54,894 nucleotides of DNA from Mesobacillus selenatarsenatis SF-1 (GCF_000813125.1 NZ_BASE01000091.1:1-54894); one strand, 5' to 3'; numbered from the stretch's first letter, positions 1-8,722 are shown. The notes: a model not told the origin generated them from the sequence alone. Translations and numbers: made by a program.

Positions 1-4
1 GGGG

Positions 5-75
5 CACATGAAGAAGTGAAATGTTCCCGGTTAGGGGAGGAAGAGCAGAAACGGTTCACATGAAGAAGTGAAATG
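5..75. repeat. Two-copy repeat with 52-bp period
   Basis: A 19-bp block (positions 5-23) recurs exactly at 57-75, a spacing of 52 bp. The array is probably cut by the window edge. The same 52-bp period appears in arrays of different sequence at 28020 and 54801. Nothing else is clear before the first gene. Confidence 0.7.
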
Positions 76-179
76 AGCCCGAAAGTGTTAACTCTACCAA
101 CATCAAAATTAAAATAATACTTTTCAGAAAAATTAAAAATGGTAAAATATAACTAGTGTCAAAGAAAGCTGGTGATTTG

Positions 180-602
180 ATGCATCCGATTACGGTTATT
201 GAGATATTTTCAGCTTTGGCATTAGTGTTGATGCTTTTGGGGGTTGCTTACTTTTTGCCCAAGAAGAAGCGGAATACCGCTTTAAAGATGATAGTGCTTG
301 TAATAGTCATGGAGCTGGCGTTTTTTGCGATTCGGCCTCTTTGGATTAACTATCATCTTGGTGTTAAAACCGAGCAGCTGACTGAATACCTGGAAAAGAG
401 GTATCCGGGAGAAGAATTCAGTATCAGCTATCGTACGAGCCGGAATTATAATCCATATCATATGGAAGTGAGATTCGAGAGTGAGCAGGACTGGATTTAC
501 GGTTATTCTGTCACCAATCAAGGAATCAAGCAGGTAAGCGTTGGCGTACCGGATGCGCAATTGCCTGATGAAGGCCTCCACTATGAAGGTTTGGGAGATT
601 GA
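180..602 (+). CDS. Small two-helix membrane protein of unknown function
   Basis: This 140-residue protein has two hydrophobic helices (about residues 5-25 and 35-53) separated by a basic KKKR turn, then a soluble tail rich in charged and aromatic residues. The tail probably lies outside the membrane, with both helices acting as an anchor. I chose the ATG at 180, which has a weak GGTGAT just upstream. A GTG at 156 would add eight residues but has no ribosome binding site. The ABC permease genes follow 71 bases downstream, so co-transcription is possible. I recognise no catalytic motif and do not assign a function. Confidence 0.6.
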   Translation: MHPITVIEIFSALALVLMLLGVAYFLPKKKRNTALKMIVLVIVMELAFFAIRPLWINYHLGVKTEQLTEYLEKRYPGEEFSISYRTSRNYNPYHMEVRFESEQDWIYGYSVTNQGIKQVSVGVPDAQLPDEGLHYEGLGD

Positions 603-673
603 GAGAAAAGTAGTTTGTTGTTTGATCATTGCGGCTTATTAGTTCATTAAAATACAGTCCATCAGGAGGCTTC

Positions 674-1627
674 ATGGTTTATTTTAAAAAGGCAATCGAG
701 CATTTTGTATTATGGGTCGTATGCGTATTTCTGTTTATTGGGATCTTATTTTTGCCGGCAAAGACGAATTATGAGACAGGACAAGGCGGACAGTTCAAAT
801 CCGCGAGCTACGACTATGAATTGGACACGCATATTGAAAATATCACTGGTTTTTTTTCTTTTGTAAAAGAAAATCCGGGGCTTGGAGAGTTTGTCCCTGG
901 ACAGTCGTACGCGGATCGGATTGCAGACAAGTCGTGGAAAAGCTTGCTTTTGGTAGTTCCGACTTTGATTCTGGCCTATGTTCTTGGCGTTTTAAAGGGA
1001 ATCTTTGATTTCCGGATGCAAAAGAAAAAGTTGAACTTCCTTGGGAATGGGACTACGTGGTTATTCATCTCGATGCCGGATCTCTTTTTCATCATCGTTG
1101 CCCAGATTGGCCTGATGTTCTTATATGAAAAAGGGCTGTTCTTCCATGTGACCTTATATGGCAGTGAAAAACTCGAAACCTATGTGGTTGGAATTCTATT
1201 TTTGCTGATTTATCCTGTTTTCTACCTTGCGAATATCACAAATGTCAGTTTACAGGAGCAGCAGGGAAATGATTACATTCGGACCGCACAGTCTAAAGGA
1301 ACTTCCGGAATGAGAATCCTGTTCATACATATCTTGAAAAATTCGTTCCCTAGAATTCTGGCGCATTCGAACACCATCACACTCTATGTGTTATCAAACC
1401 TGTTTATCGTTGAAAAATTAATGGATTTCCAGGGGGCGGCAGATGGTCTGTATGACGCGGTACTGAGGGGCACAGGCTTCAAGATTGGTCTGGAGATCAT
1501 GGTAGATGGAGTCTCGGCTGTTGGTTATACGGTCTTTTTTGCCTCAATCATCTTGGTTTCAAATCTGGTCACACAGATTTTTAAAAGTCTTGTCACCCCG
1601 GCTTCACAGGAGATGAATCATGAATAA
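674..1627 (+). CDS. ABC transporter permease, DppB/OppB type
   Basis: This integral membrane subunit of a peptide/nickel-type ABC importer has 317 residues and about six hydrophobic helices. An N-terminal helix is followed by an extracellular stretch of about 60 residues, as in DppB-like permeases. A cytoplasmic EAA-like loop (GNDYIRTAQSKG, then a basic stretch) would contact the ATPase. The ATG at 674 has AGGAGG eight bases upstream; an in-frame TTG at 629 has none. The stop overlaps the start of the second permease, so the two are translationally coupled and probably form a heterodimer. No substrate-binding protein or ATPase gene lies next to them, so the transported substrate cannot be inferred. 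Confidence 0.85.
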   Translation: MVYFKKAIEHFVLWVVCVFLFIGILFLPAKTNYETGQGGQFKSASYDYELDTHIENITGFFSFVKENPGLGEFVPGQSYADRIADKSWKSLLLVVPTLILAYVLGVLKGIFDFRMQKKKLNFLGNGTTWLFISMPDLFFIIVAQIGLMFLYEKGLFFHVTLYGSEKLETYVVGILFLLIYPVFYLANITNVSLQEQQGNDYIRTAQSKGTSGMRILFIHILKNSFPRILAHSNTITLYVLSNLFIVEKLMDFQGAADGLYDAVLRGTGFKIGLEIMVDGVSAVGYTVFFASIILVSNLVTQIFKSLVTPASQEMNHE

Positions 1628-2510
1628 ATCACTGATATTTGGCTTGATCATATTGTCTTTTCTAGTGATCATTACATTTATAGCACCTTACCTTCCGTTC
1701 GTGGATACTTCTTTAAAAGATACGGTCATGAGGCAAAAGGAGGATGGGGGCTTTGAGCTTCCTCCGTTTGCCCCATCGGCGGATTTTCCGATTGGATCTG
1801 ACCACAATGGTGTCGATTTATTAAGCAGGTTGCTGCTAGGAACGAAAGAGACGCTGTTAACCATCCTTGCAATCGTCCTGATCCGTTATATCGTTGCAAT
1901 TCCATTGGCGATGGCGAGTTTTTATTCACGATTCTTTCATCGAATCCTCATCGTCTGGAATCGATTGTTTTCCTTTATTCCGCCGATTTTCTTTGTCATT
2001 TTGATCATTGGAACTCCATTTATCCTTTTTTCGGACAACAGATATCTTTGGATACTGATTGTGCTGGCCATGATTGAAGTGGGCAGGGTTGCGGATATTT
2101 TTTATCAGGGAATGGTGGATATTTCAAAAAGACCTTATGTGGAAGCAGGGATTGTCTCGGGCTCATCGCCGCTGACAATGCTAAAAAACTACTACTGGCC
2201 GCCGCTCCGGCCTTCTTTCATAGTCCAGTTTTTCTCGGATTTAGGGAGAACGCTGTTTCTGATCGGCCAGCTCGGAATCATCGAAATCTTTCTAAGTGTT
2301 GAATTCGTTTCTCAGCTCAGTGGAGGATATAAGACGCTGAACACTTCTAATGTGTGGCCAACCTACTTCGTGGATATCACACATCACATCTGGTCGCACC
2401 CGTGGCTGCCGATTACTGGCACCATCGCCATAGGGATTACCATATTAGCCTTCTCGATGACAAGCAGCGGGTTGCAGCAATATTTTGATAAAAAGTATAA
2501 AAGAGCTTAA
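1620..2510 (+). CDS. ABC transporter permease, DppC/OppC type
   Basis: This is the second permease of the pair, 296 residues. It has an N-terminal helix, an extracellular stretch carrying the PIGSDHNGVD segment that resembles the GTDxxGRD motif of DppC-type permeases, and about five further helices. The EAA-like loop reads YVEAGIVSGSSPLTML. The start overlaps the upstream gene by eight bases in an ATGAATCATG arrangement, with AGGAGA serving as ribosome binding site. A terminator follows directly, so the operon ends here without an ATPase gene. The partner ATPases may be encoded elsewhere or lie upstream of the window. Confidence 0.85.
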   Translation: MNKSLIFGLIILSFLVIITFIAPYLPFVDTSLKDTVMRQKEDGGFELPPFAPSADFPIGSDHNGVDLLSRLLLGTKETLLTILAIVLIRYIVAIPLAMASFYSRFFHRILIVWNRLFSFIPPIFFVILIIGTPFILFSDNRYLWILIVLAMIEVGRVADIFYQGMVDISKRPYVEAGIVSGSSPLTMLKNYYWPPLRPSFIVQFFSDLGRTLFLIGQLGIIEIFLSVEFVSQLSGGYKTLNTSNVWPTYFVDITHHIWSHPWLPITGTIAIGITILAFSMTSSGLQQYFDKKYKRA

Positions 2511-2516
2511 ATGAAA

Positions 2517-2549
2517 GGAGAGGTGTACAGGCACTTCTCCCTTTTGTTT
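2517..2549 (+). terminator. Intrinsic terminator after the permease pair
   Basis: GGAGAGGTG pairs with CACTTCTCC (nine pairs, one G-U) around a six-base loop and is followed by CTTTTGTTT. Confidence 0.7.
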
Positions 2550-2644
2550 AAGAATAGGTTATTTAGTTTATCAATAAATGTAACCTTTTGAAGCATTCTC
2601 CTGACAAATATAATGAAGAGTTCAATCAACAGGAGGGTCGGGCT

Positions 2645-3094
2645 ATGAAAAAGTTATTGATGATATTGCTGCTTGGGTTGCTGATGACTGGTTGCGGAAC
2701 GGGGAACCAGGTTTCGAATAATAGTGAGAATAAGGGAGGTGCCGGAATCGTGGCGGGAGAGATAGCTGCAAGTTTGACAGAGGAAAGCCCGTTAATTTTT
2801 CAATATGAAGTGAAGAATCAGACGGAAGAAGAAGTGACTTTGGAATTTACGAGCTCACAAAGATATGATTACTCGGTAAAAACGAAAGATGGCAAAGAGG
2901 TATTTCTGTTCTCAAGCGTTGCATCCTTTTTACAGGCATTGGGGGAAGAGAAGTTGAAGCAGGGTGAGTCGTTGACTTATGACATCGACCTTCATGAGCT
3001 CAATCTTGAAAAAGGTGATTATATTTTGACTGTGTGGATGACTCCAAAAGGCGGAAAGAAGTACGAAATGTCGAAGGAATTCACTGTACAGTAA
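2645..3094 (+). CDS. Lipoprotein with BsuPI-type domain
   Basis: This 149-residue protein begins with a lipoprotein signal peptide ending in LLMTGCG, so it should be acylated on cysteine 17 and held on the outer face of the membrane. The rest (about residues 35-149) resembles the beta-sandwich BsuPI domain named after the intracellular proteinase inhibitor of Bacillus subtilis. Features include a YEVKNQTEEEVTLEFTSSQ strand pair and a C-terminal GDYILTVWM strand. I chose ATG 2645 because AGGAGGG precedes it and the signal peptide starts there. Family membership is likely; protease inhibition by this protein is not shown. It stands alone between two terminators. Confidence 0.8.
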   Translation: MKKLLMILLLGLLMTGCGTGNQVSNNSENKGGAGIVAGEIAASLTEESPLIFQYEVKNQTEEEVTLEFTSSQRYDYSVKTKDGKEVFLFSSVASFLQALGEEKLKQGESLTYDIDLHELNLEKGDYILTVWMTPKGGKKYEMSKEFTVQ

Positions 3095-3100
3095 AAAGGA

Positions 3101-3129
3101 AAGCGGATGGATTTTCTCCTCCGCTTTTT
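3101..3129. terminator. Intrinsic terminator, possibly bidirectional
   Basis: AAGCGGA pairs with TCCGCTT around a 12-base loop and is followed by T5. It closes the lipoprotein gene; the convergent gene on the other strand ends at its edge, where an A-run could serve as its T-tract. Confidence 0.65.
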
Positions 3130-3404
3130 CATTTTAAGAATTCAAAAAGAGCAATAATGATGGAAATTGAGCTGATTCCCGTTCCGACAATCCACTTGAT
3201 CAATTGTACCTGGCTTTTGCTTAAGCTTTGTTCCATATCCGGGGCGGTGACAAAGTCTTTTTCGTCTAACATTTGCTCCATTAGAGTTCGTACATCGTTA
3301 TTGTCCAGCTGGCTCTGGACTGTTTCCTGAAAGTTTTCCTGCTGGCTTTCTAATTCCTCGATTTTCATCTCTAGTTCTTTTATTTTAAGTTCAAGATTGT
3401 CCAT
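3129..3404 (-). CDS. Coiled-coil protein with C-terminal membrane anchor
   Basis: This 91-residue protein has an N-terminal heptad-like coiled coil (about residues 1-35, LELKIKELEMKIEELE), an acidic linker and one C-terminal transmembrane helix (about 68-90). The layout, including the QLIKWIVGTGI entry to the helix, resembles DUF1640-type coiled-coil membrane proteins and XhlA-like small proteins, but I cannot choose between them. ATG 3404 sits six bases from GAGGGAG; the ATG at 3410 is too close to that site. It is convergent with the lipoprotein gene. The role is unknown; a membrane-bound oligomer is the simplest reading. Confidence 0.65.
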   Translation of the reverse strand: MDNLELKIKELEMKIEELESQQENFQETVQSQLDNNDVRTLMEQMLDEKDFVTAPDMEQSLSKSQVQLIKWIVGTGISSISIIIALFEFLK

Positions 3405-3543
3405 ATTCATCTCCCTCTTTTTTTACTATCCTATTCGTAATCTGTGATGAAGAGATGGTAGTTTACCTACATAACCAGTGAAAGGCTGCCCAATTTCATA
3501 AAGAGTAGGCAGATCACCCAAACCATTTGCCTAAGCTCACATA

Positions 3544-3571
3544 GGGTGTTATAGGGACATTACAAACACCC
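3544..3571 (+). other. Inverted repeat in leader of the Gly/Tyr-rich gene
   Basis: GGGTGTT and AACACCC form a perfect seven-base inverted repeat with a 14-base loop, just upstream of the ribosome binding site at about 3579. It could be an operator or a leader hairpin. Confidence 0.35.
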
Positions 3572-3591
3572 ATAGAGAGGGGACAATTTAA

Positions 3592-3963
3592 ATGTATATG
3601 CATTCAAATAACATGCGTTATATTCATGATCCCAGAACGTTCGGAGCTGACGGTGCCGGGACTCTTGCCGCTGGTTTATTAGGTGCTGGTATAGGCTATC
3701 TGGGAGGACAATTGCTTAATGGTCCTGGGTATGGATATCCAGGAGGATCCGGTTTTGGAGGGTACGGTTATCAGGGTGGCCCGGGATATGGAGCCTATGG
3801 CTTCCAGGGTGGCCCAGGATACGGCTACCAGGGAGGTCTGGGATATGTTTATCAGGGTGCTCCCGGTTATGGAGCTTATGGTTACCAGGGATCTCCGGGC
3901 GTTGGCGGATATGGATACCAATCAGCACCGTGGTCCGGAGGGTATGGTCCGCAGGGCTGGTAA
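3592..3963 (+). CDS. Glycine/tyrosine-rich low-complexity protein
   Basis: This 123-residue protein starts with a short region and a small glycine-alanine helix (about residues 20-42, AGLLGAGIGYLGGQLL). Imperfect tandem repeats of the type GYGYQGGPGYGAYGFQGG run to residue 120. Gly, Tyr, Gln and Pro make up most of the tail and there is no cysteine. Such tails occur in spore-coat, cuticle and adhesive proteins and can self-associate; that is analogy, not proof. The start has AGAGGGG about nine bases upstream. The gene is monocistronic with its own terminator. I do not recognise a named family. Confidence 0.7.
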   Translation: MYMHSNNMRYIHDPRTFGADGAGTLAAGLLGAGIGYLGGQLLNGPGYGYPGGSGFGGYGYQGGPGYGAYGFQGGPGYGYQGGLGYVYQGAPGYGAYGYQGSPGVGGYGYQSAPWSGGYGPQGW

Positions 3964-3976
3964 TATGTTTGAAAAG

Positions 3977-4013
3977 GGTGCAAAATGGCTTGTCGTTTTG
4001 CACCTCAGTTTTT
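3977..4013 (+). terminator. Intrinsic terminator
   Basis: GGTGCAAAA pairs with TTTTGCACC (nine pairs, ten-base loop), followed by TCAGTTTTT. Confidence 0.8.
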
Positions 4014-4093
4014 AAACCATGGTAATGCCTTTCGCAATCCCTGTTTTAATATGATAAAATCTGACTTAGCTAATTCACAGCAAAGGACTTGAA

Positions 4094-5476
4094 ATGATGA
4101 ATAAAACAATCCCGGTTAAAAAGAACGATTTTATAGATGTAGTATTTGAGGATTTGACGCACGACGGAGCGGGTGTAGCCAAGATTGACGGCTACCCGAT
4201 ATTTGTCCAGGGCGGACTTCCGGGCGAAAAGGCAAAAATTAAAGTAACCAAGGTGAACAAGGGTTACGGCTTTGGAAGACTGATGGAGATTCTTGAAAGA
4301 AGCACCTTCCGTGTTGATTGTCCGGCTGAGGATGCCCATAAATACGGCGGCTGCCAGCTGCAGCATATCAGTTATGAGGGCCAGCTGAAGTATAAGGAAA
4401 ACCAGGTAAAGCAAGTGCTGACCCGAATCGGTAAGCTTGAGGATGTTATGGTACACCCGATTTTGGGAATGGACAACCCGTGGCATTATCGGAACAAAGC
4501 ACAGGTGCCTGTTGGAGAGAAGGATGGCAAGCTGATTGCAGGTTTCTTCAAGCCGCGCAGCCATGAAATTGTCGACACGAATGAGAGTTTGCTTCATCTC
4601 GATGAAATCAACGAAGCCGTACAGGCGGTGAAAGAGATCTCTAGTGAGCTTGGCATTCAGCCATATAATGAGGAAAAACACAAAGGCGTGCTGCGTCACA
4701 TCATGGCCCGTTATGGCAGACAAACGGGTGAGTTGATGGTTGTCATTGTGACCAGGACGAATGAGATTCCTCAGCGAAACAAACTGGTCGAGGAAATCAT
4801 TGCAAGGCTCCCTAAGGTAAAATCGATTGTCCATAACGTGAACTCAAAGAAAACGAATGTCATCATGGGCGATCAAACAGAGGTCCTCTGGGGCAGCGAA
4901 GTCATCTATGACTACATCGGAGACATCAAGTTCGCAATCTCTGCGCGCTCGTTCTATCAGGTCAACCCTGAACAAACAAAGGTACTCTACGACAAAGCGC
5001 TTGAGTACGCCGAGCTGACAGGCGAAGAATCCGTCATAGACGCCTATTGTGGCATCGGAACCATCTCTTTATTTTTAGCGCAAAAAGCAAAGAAGGTATT
5101 CGGAGTCGAAATCGTCCCCGAAGCCATCGAAGACGCAAAACGAAACGCCGAGTTAAATGAGATTACAAATGCGGAATTTGCAGTTGGTGAAGCAGAAACA
5201 GTCATACCTGCCTGGTATAAAGAAGGGAACAGTGCCGATGTTTTGGTTGTCGACCCACCGCGCAAAGGCTGCGACGAAGCACTGCTGCAGACCATCATCG
5301 ATATGAAACCGAAGAAGGTTGTGTATGTCTCATGTAATCCAGCCACCCTCGCAAGAGATCTGCGAATTCTCGAAGATGGCGGGTACAAGACGGTAGAAGT
5401 ACAGCCAGTTGATATGTTTCCGCAGACGACACACGTCGAGTGTGTGTCGCAACTCATTTTAAGAGAAGGCAACTAA
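4094..5476 (+). CDS. rlmD: TrmA/RlmD-family rRNA (uracil-C5)-methyltransferase
   Basis: This 460-residue enzyme methylates C5 of uracil in RNA using S-adenosylmethionine, most likely in 23S rRNA as for the RlmD/RlmCD group. A TRAM domain spans about residues 5-65. The SAM-binding motif is [14 protein letters not shown], the catalytic base region is [10 protein letters not shown] and the nucleophile lies in [10 protein letters not shown] (about Cys414). The C-terminus has the family [10 protein letters not shown] motif. Oddly, the iron-sulfur region keeps only Cys76 and Cys87 ([12 protein letters not shown]). The usual middle cysteine is absent, as is the later one near [12 protein letters not shown], so a [4Fe-4S] cluster is doubtful. 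AAAGGA lies six bases before ATG 4094; ATG 4097 is also possible. It may be the second Bacillus paralogue (YfjO type) instead of RlmCD itself. Confidence 0.9.
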   Translation: MMNKTIPVKKNDFIDVVFEDLTHDGAGVAKIDGYPIFVQGGLPGEKAKIKVTKVNKGYGFGRLMEILERSTFRVDCPAEDAHKYGGCQLQHISYEGQLKYKENQVKQVLTRIGKLEDVMVHPILGMDNPWHYRNKAQVPVGEKDGKLIAGFFKPRSHEIVDTNESLLHLDEINEAVQAVKEISSELGIQPYNEEKHKGVLRHIMARYGRQTGELMVVIVTRTNEIPQRNKLVEEIIARLPKVKSIVHNVNSKKTNVIMGDQTEVLWGSEVIYDYIGDIKFAISARSFYQVNPEQTKVLYDKALEYAELTGEESVIDAYCGIGTISLFLAQKAKKVFGVEIVPEAIEDAKRNAELNEITNAEFAVGEAETVIPAWYKEGNSADVLVVDPPRKGCDEALLQTIIDMKPKKVVYVSCNPATLARDLRILEDGGYKTVEVQPVDMFPQTTHVECVSQLILREGN

Positions 5477-5496
5477 CCCTCGTGGTTGTTGCCTTA
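5468..5496. terminator. Hairpin overlapping the rlmD stop codon
   Basis: GGCAACTAACC pairs with GGTTGTTGCC with one bulged base; the stop codon lies in the left arm. The T-run is weak on the plus strand. It could also serve the convergent Nudix gene. Confidence 0.5.
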
Positions 5497-5544
5497 TCAT
5501 TGTTCTGAAGGATTAATGGAGAAGTATTGATTTCGTAGATTACC

Positions 5545-6015
5545 TTATTTAAATACACCTTTTCTTTTGGAAAGCCAATCTTCTAAGGCATCTTCGTGTT
5601 GTTTTGTAAATAATTTCGGTATTTGGTTTAATGGGAAGTATTTTAATTCTAAAGTCTCAATACCATCTGCATTAAGTTCCCCATCAATTGGCTTGCATTG
5701 AAAAAAATGAGTGATAGTCTGAGCTTTATCTCCGTTCGGAAACTCACCAGAATATTTAGAGTAGACACCAATAAGATGTTCAACCTTAACATTTAATCCA
5801 GTCTCCTCAAGTATTTCTCGTTTAGCGGTTTCTTCAAGAGATTCTCCAAGTTCCATAGCACCACCTGGCAAACCCCACTCATTTCTATCTCCCCGTTTTT
5901 GTAAAAGAATTTCATTTCGTTCGTTGTAAACTATACCTCCAGCAAAGTTGAGAAATATTAACTCGTGCCCCACTTTTCCCCGAATATAACGAATGTAGTC
6001 CTTATTTGTAGTCAT
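5545..6015 (-). CDS. Nudix hydrolase
   Basis: This 156-residue protein is a stand-alone Nudix domain, which hydrolyses nucleoside diphosphates linked to another group with a divalent metal. The Nudix box lies at about residues 51-73: GG, then E, then REILEETG, with all expected Glu/Arg positions present. The preceding WGLPGG is also typical. Substrate specificity cannot be read from sequence; the N-terminal YIRGKVGHELI segment resembles many Bacillus paralogues annotated only as Nudix proteins. GGAGGG lies seven bases before ATG 6015. It is convergent with rlmD and has no operon partner. Confidence 0.85.
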   Translation of the reverse strand: MTTNKDYIRYIRGKVGHELIFLNFAGGIVYNERNEILLQKRGDRNEWGLPGGAMELGESLEETAKREILEETGLNVKVEHLIGVYSKYSGEFPNGDKAQTITHFFQCKPIDGELNADGIETLELKYFPLNQIPKLFTKQHEDALEDWLSKRKGVFK

Positions 6016-6375
6016 TAATTCCCTCCAGTTTATACAAAATATGTAGAAAATCGAGTAATCAAATTAACCTGCTCTAATGACCTAAGTATACCAGGTAAGA
6101 TAATTGTTAGATACTTCGTTGCAACACCTTAGATCGTTGTATTCATCCTTTTAGTCTACTATGATAGCTGTTGACGATCTGTATGTGATATTTCCCTCAG
6201 GTACGGTTTTTGTCAGTACAACAAAATATATTTCATCCTAGGGTTTGCCTTTACGTTAGGGGAGAACTTCGTAATTATTACTGTGGCATCCTTGAATTTG
6301 GTCTAATGATTAAACGAGTGCGTGCGTTGTTTAAGCAAGGTGTTTATTGAGAAAAAGGTTTATAGATGTTGATAA

Positions 6376-6447
6376 ACCCACCAACATCTCGTGTGTTGCC
6401 ACATACACTCCAGCCATGTTGAGTGTGTGGCGCAACTTGTTTTATAA
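6376..6447 (+). repeat. TrmA-3'-end-like repeat, copy B
   Basis: In one frame this ends CHIHSSHVECVAQLVL and a TAA, matching the RlmD C-terminal pattern [10 protein letters not shown]. The DNA core has arms CCACAtaCACTC and GAGTGTGTGG. A terminator-like hairpin follows 17 bases later. Confidence 0.65.
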
Positions 6448-6464
6448 AAATAAGGAACACTATT

Positions 6465-6494
6465 AGTCCCTGTTGAAAAACGGGGCTATTTTTG
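6465..6494 (+). terminator. Orphan terminator after repeat copy B
   Basis: AGTCCCTGTT pairs imperfectly with AACGGGGCT and is followed by ATTTTTG. No gene ends here. Confidence 0.5.
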
Positions 6495-6524
6495 TGCCAA
6501 ACTTTATAGTTACTTTTTAATGGG

Positions 6525-6565
6525 TTATTCCAAAATCGGGCATCCGATTTTGGAATAATTTTTTT
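6525..6565 (+). terminator. Perfect 15-bp orphan terminator hairpin
   Basis: Arms 6525-6539 and 6544-6558 are perfectly complementary with the loop GCAT and are followed by T7. No recognisable coding sequence ends upstream. Confidence 0.75.
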
Positions 6566-6753
6566 AAAAAGGATATTGAAGAGGATTATTAGTATTTAGT
6601 CATGAAATGAGTAATTATTGAAATTTTTTATGAAGACGAGGCGTTTATTTAATCTTCAAACTCATACCCAGGATTAAAAAATTCAAGTATTATTTGAATC
6701 GTTTTTTGTGTCTGTTTTATCTAATATTTGAACACGAAAAAGGAGGTGCCACA

Positions 6754-7302
6754 TTGGAAACTAAGTTGGAATTAATATCCAAAGCGAAAAAAGGGGATAT
6801 AAATGCATTTCAGACATTAATACATTTTGAGAAGGAAAAATTGTACAAGATGGCATACGTGTATATGCGGAATGAAGATGATGCATTAGAAGTGTTTCAA
6901 GAAACGATTTATAAAGCTTTTGAATCGCTGTCAAAATTAAAAAATGACGAATATTTCTCCACGTGGATGACGCGTATTTTGATTAATTCAGCGATTGATT
7001 TATTAAGAAAGAAAAAGAGAGTAGTTCCAATCAATCAAGCAGTATTAGAAAACACTAGTGATACCTCATTTTTCAAATCTGATGAACAAATAGATCTTCT
7101 TAAAGCTATGGAAGAAATTGAAGAAAAATATAAAACGGTCTTGCTTTTAAGGTTTTATCAAGATTATACGGTTAAACAGATCGCCGCGATGCTTAAATGT
7201 CCAGAGGGAACAGTGAAAACAAATATCCGGCGTGGGTTAGATAAACTTAAGGAGAAAATGAAGGGGGTTTACAGTGATGACAGAAAAAATTCCATCGTTT
7301 AA
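6754..7302 (+). CDS. ECF-type RNA polymerase sigma factor
   Basis: This 182-residue protein has the two-domain layout of extracytoplasmic-function sigma factors. Region 2 (about residues 12-80) contains EDDALEVFQETIYKAF for -10 recognition. Region 4 (about 110-165) carries the helix-turn-helix VKQIAAMLKCPEGTVKTNIRR for -35 binding. Start is TTG 6754, with AAAGGAGGTG five bases upstream; an in-frame ATG 60 bases earlier has no such site. It overlaps the membrane protein gene downstream, the usual layout for a sigma factor and its anti-sigma factor. SigV/SigM-like groups are closest by feel, but I cannot place it in an ECF subgroup. Confidence 0.88.
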   Translation: METKLELISKAKKGDINAFQTLIHFEKEKLYKMAYVYMRNEDDALEVFQETIYKAFESLSKLKNDEYFSTWMTRILINSAIDLLRKKKRVVPINQAVLENTSDTSFFKSDEQIDLLKAMEEIEEKYKTVLLLRFYQDYTVKQIAAMLKCPEGTVKTNIRRGLDKLKEKMKGVYSDDRKNSIV

Positions 7303-8671
7303 GGAAGACATTGACATGATTCAAGTTCCGACTGATAAGCTTAATACGATTATATCGAACTTTTCATTGGATTCTAATGCAAGAAAACAGCAGGTCAATC
7401 GTAAAAGGAATCGTATTTTAATCGCCGCGGCCTGCTTATTTATAGGCATACCTACGACTGCTTTCGGTGCAGTCAAAGTCTATGATATGATTGTCCAAAA
7501 ACAAAATTATGAAGTGAATATTTCAGTGGCAAATAAGATTTTCGGTAAGAAAGACAGTTGGTATAAGATGAACATCGGCTATTTACCAGAAAATATGGAA
7601 GCAAACGATAGTTTCGCTATGAAATATTCCTTTAAAGATAACTATGCAAATGGTGGGTTTTCATTCATTCTCTGGAGATTAGGGAAAAATTCTGATTTTC
7701 AAACATTGTATGCAAACGGCTACGAGGAAAAGGAAATCAATGGTAGGAAAGCAGTGATTGTTAATAAAGACAATGGAAACGACAATTTATCCTTTAACAG
7801 ACAGGTCTTTCTATTATTTGAGAAAGAGGGAATTATGTTAGAAAGTTATATTGGAGCAGATGTGAGTGATGAACAAATGATGAAAGTCATAGAGAACATT
7901 TCACTTGAGCCAACATCAGAGAAAAGTGCATCCTATACACTTGATTATGATGGAGGCCATTTAAACAAAGGGGATAAACCAACGGAATCAAGAGTTATTC
8001 CTTTGGAAAAAGACAGTAAACAACTATTTAAGGTGGGTCAAACTGTTCCAGTAACCATGGAACAAGGGGTTACTGGAACTGAAGGTAGACTTGAATTTGT
8101 TATAGAAAAAGTTGATGTCTTTGATGCGATTGAGGACTTAAAACAAGAGAACTTCAATGAAATAGGACTAAATATACTGAGTGAGAATAAGGCGATAAAC
8201 GAAACCAAGAAATTATTGCCCTACAAGCGGGATGTATATAAAGTTGGAAATGGCAGAGATTCGATTGACGAATTAATAGAGTCGGAATTGGTCAATCCTA
8301 AATTTGTCTACCTGACAACAACAGTGAAAAATACTAGCAAACAGGCAACGGAAGAAATCTATATGCACCCGTCTTTACAAGTACTTCGATTTAAAAATAA
8401 TGCATGGAACTATGCTGGTAAAACAGGAACTCACGAAGAAAGTATTATGACTGGTGAAGTTGATTATTTAGAACCTCACGGAAGCGGAAAAGGCTTTTAC
8501 AATATTGGCATTATCCAACCAGGTGAAACAAAGAAGATTAATTTAGGTTATTTTGTTGATGAGGATAAATTGGATTCAATCTTTCTTGATGCTTTCCATT
8601 ACAGTGGGTTTGGTAAGACTGAAAATATGAATGCGAAAGATCGTTGGTGGATTGATCTTCGTCAGGAGTAG
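7277..8671 (+). CDS. Membrane anti-sigma factor-like protein (DUF4179/DUF4367 type)
   Basis: This 464-residue protein has an N-terminal cytoplasmic part of about 45 residues, one transmembrane helix (about 47-67, LIAAACLFIGIPTTAFG) and a large extracytoplasmic domain. The early part of that domain (about 75-215) has the YLPENMEANDSF and ILWRLGKN features seen in DUF4367-like domains. The remainder is unassigned, with beta-rich stretches. It overlaps the sigma gene by 26 bases and has AAGGGGG eight bases before ATG 7277; a GTG at 7274 is possible. Context and topology suggest it sequesters the upstream sigma factor at the membrane until a cell-surface signal arrives. This is inference. Confidence 0.75.
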   Translation: MTEKIPSFKEDIDMIQVPTDKLNTIISNFSLDSNARKQQVNRKRNRILIAAACLFIGIPTTAFGAVKVYDMIVQKQNYEVNISVANKIFGKKDSWYKMNIGYLPENMEANDSFAMKYSFKDNYANGGFSFILWRLGKNSDFQTLYANGYEEKEINGRKAVIVNKDNGNDNLSFNRQVFLLFEKEGIMLESYIGADVSDEQMMKVIENISLEPTSEKSASYTLDYDGGHLNKGDKPTESRVIPLEKDSKQLFKVGQTVPVTMEQGVTGTEGRLEFVIEKVDVFDAIEDLKQENFNEIGLNILSENKAINETKKLLPYKRDVYKVGNGRDSIDELIESELVNPKFVYLTTTVKNTSKQATEEIYMHPSLQVLRFKNNAWNYAGKTGTHEESIMTGEVDYLEPHGSGKGFYNIGIIQPGETKKINLGYFVDEDKLDSIFLDAFHYSGFGKTENMNAKDRWWIDLRQE

Positions 8672-8722
8672 CCGATACTATACAATTGCCTAAAGCAAGA
8701 GCGGCAATATCTTAAGGTAAAC

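Larger units (their letters stand above)
6016..6753. other. Long intergenic region with repeat piece and orphan terminators
   Basis: This 738-base gap holds a TrmA-3'-end-like repeat piece (6376-6447) and two terminator-like hairpins with no gene attached (6465-6494 and 6525-6565). I see no intact gene or RNA; it reads as decayed sequence between the Nudix gene and the sigma-factor operon. Confidence 0.5.

Noticed and set aside
4070..4834. 254-aa antisense frame opposite rlmD
   Set aside because: It mirrors a well-conserved coding gene, has no start signal and no recognisable motif.
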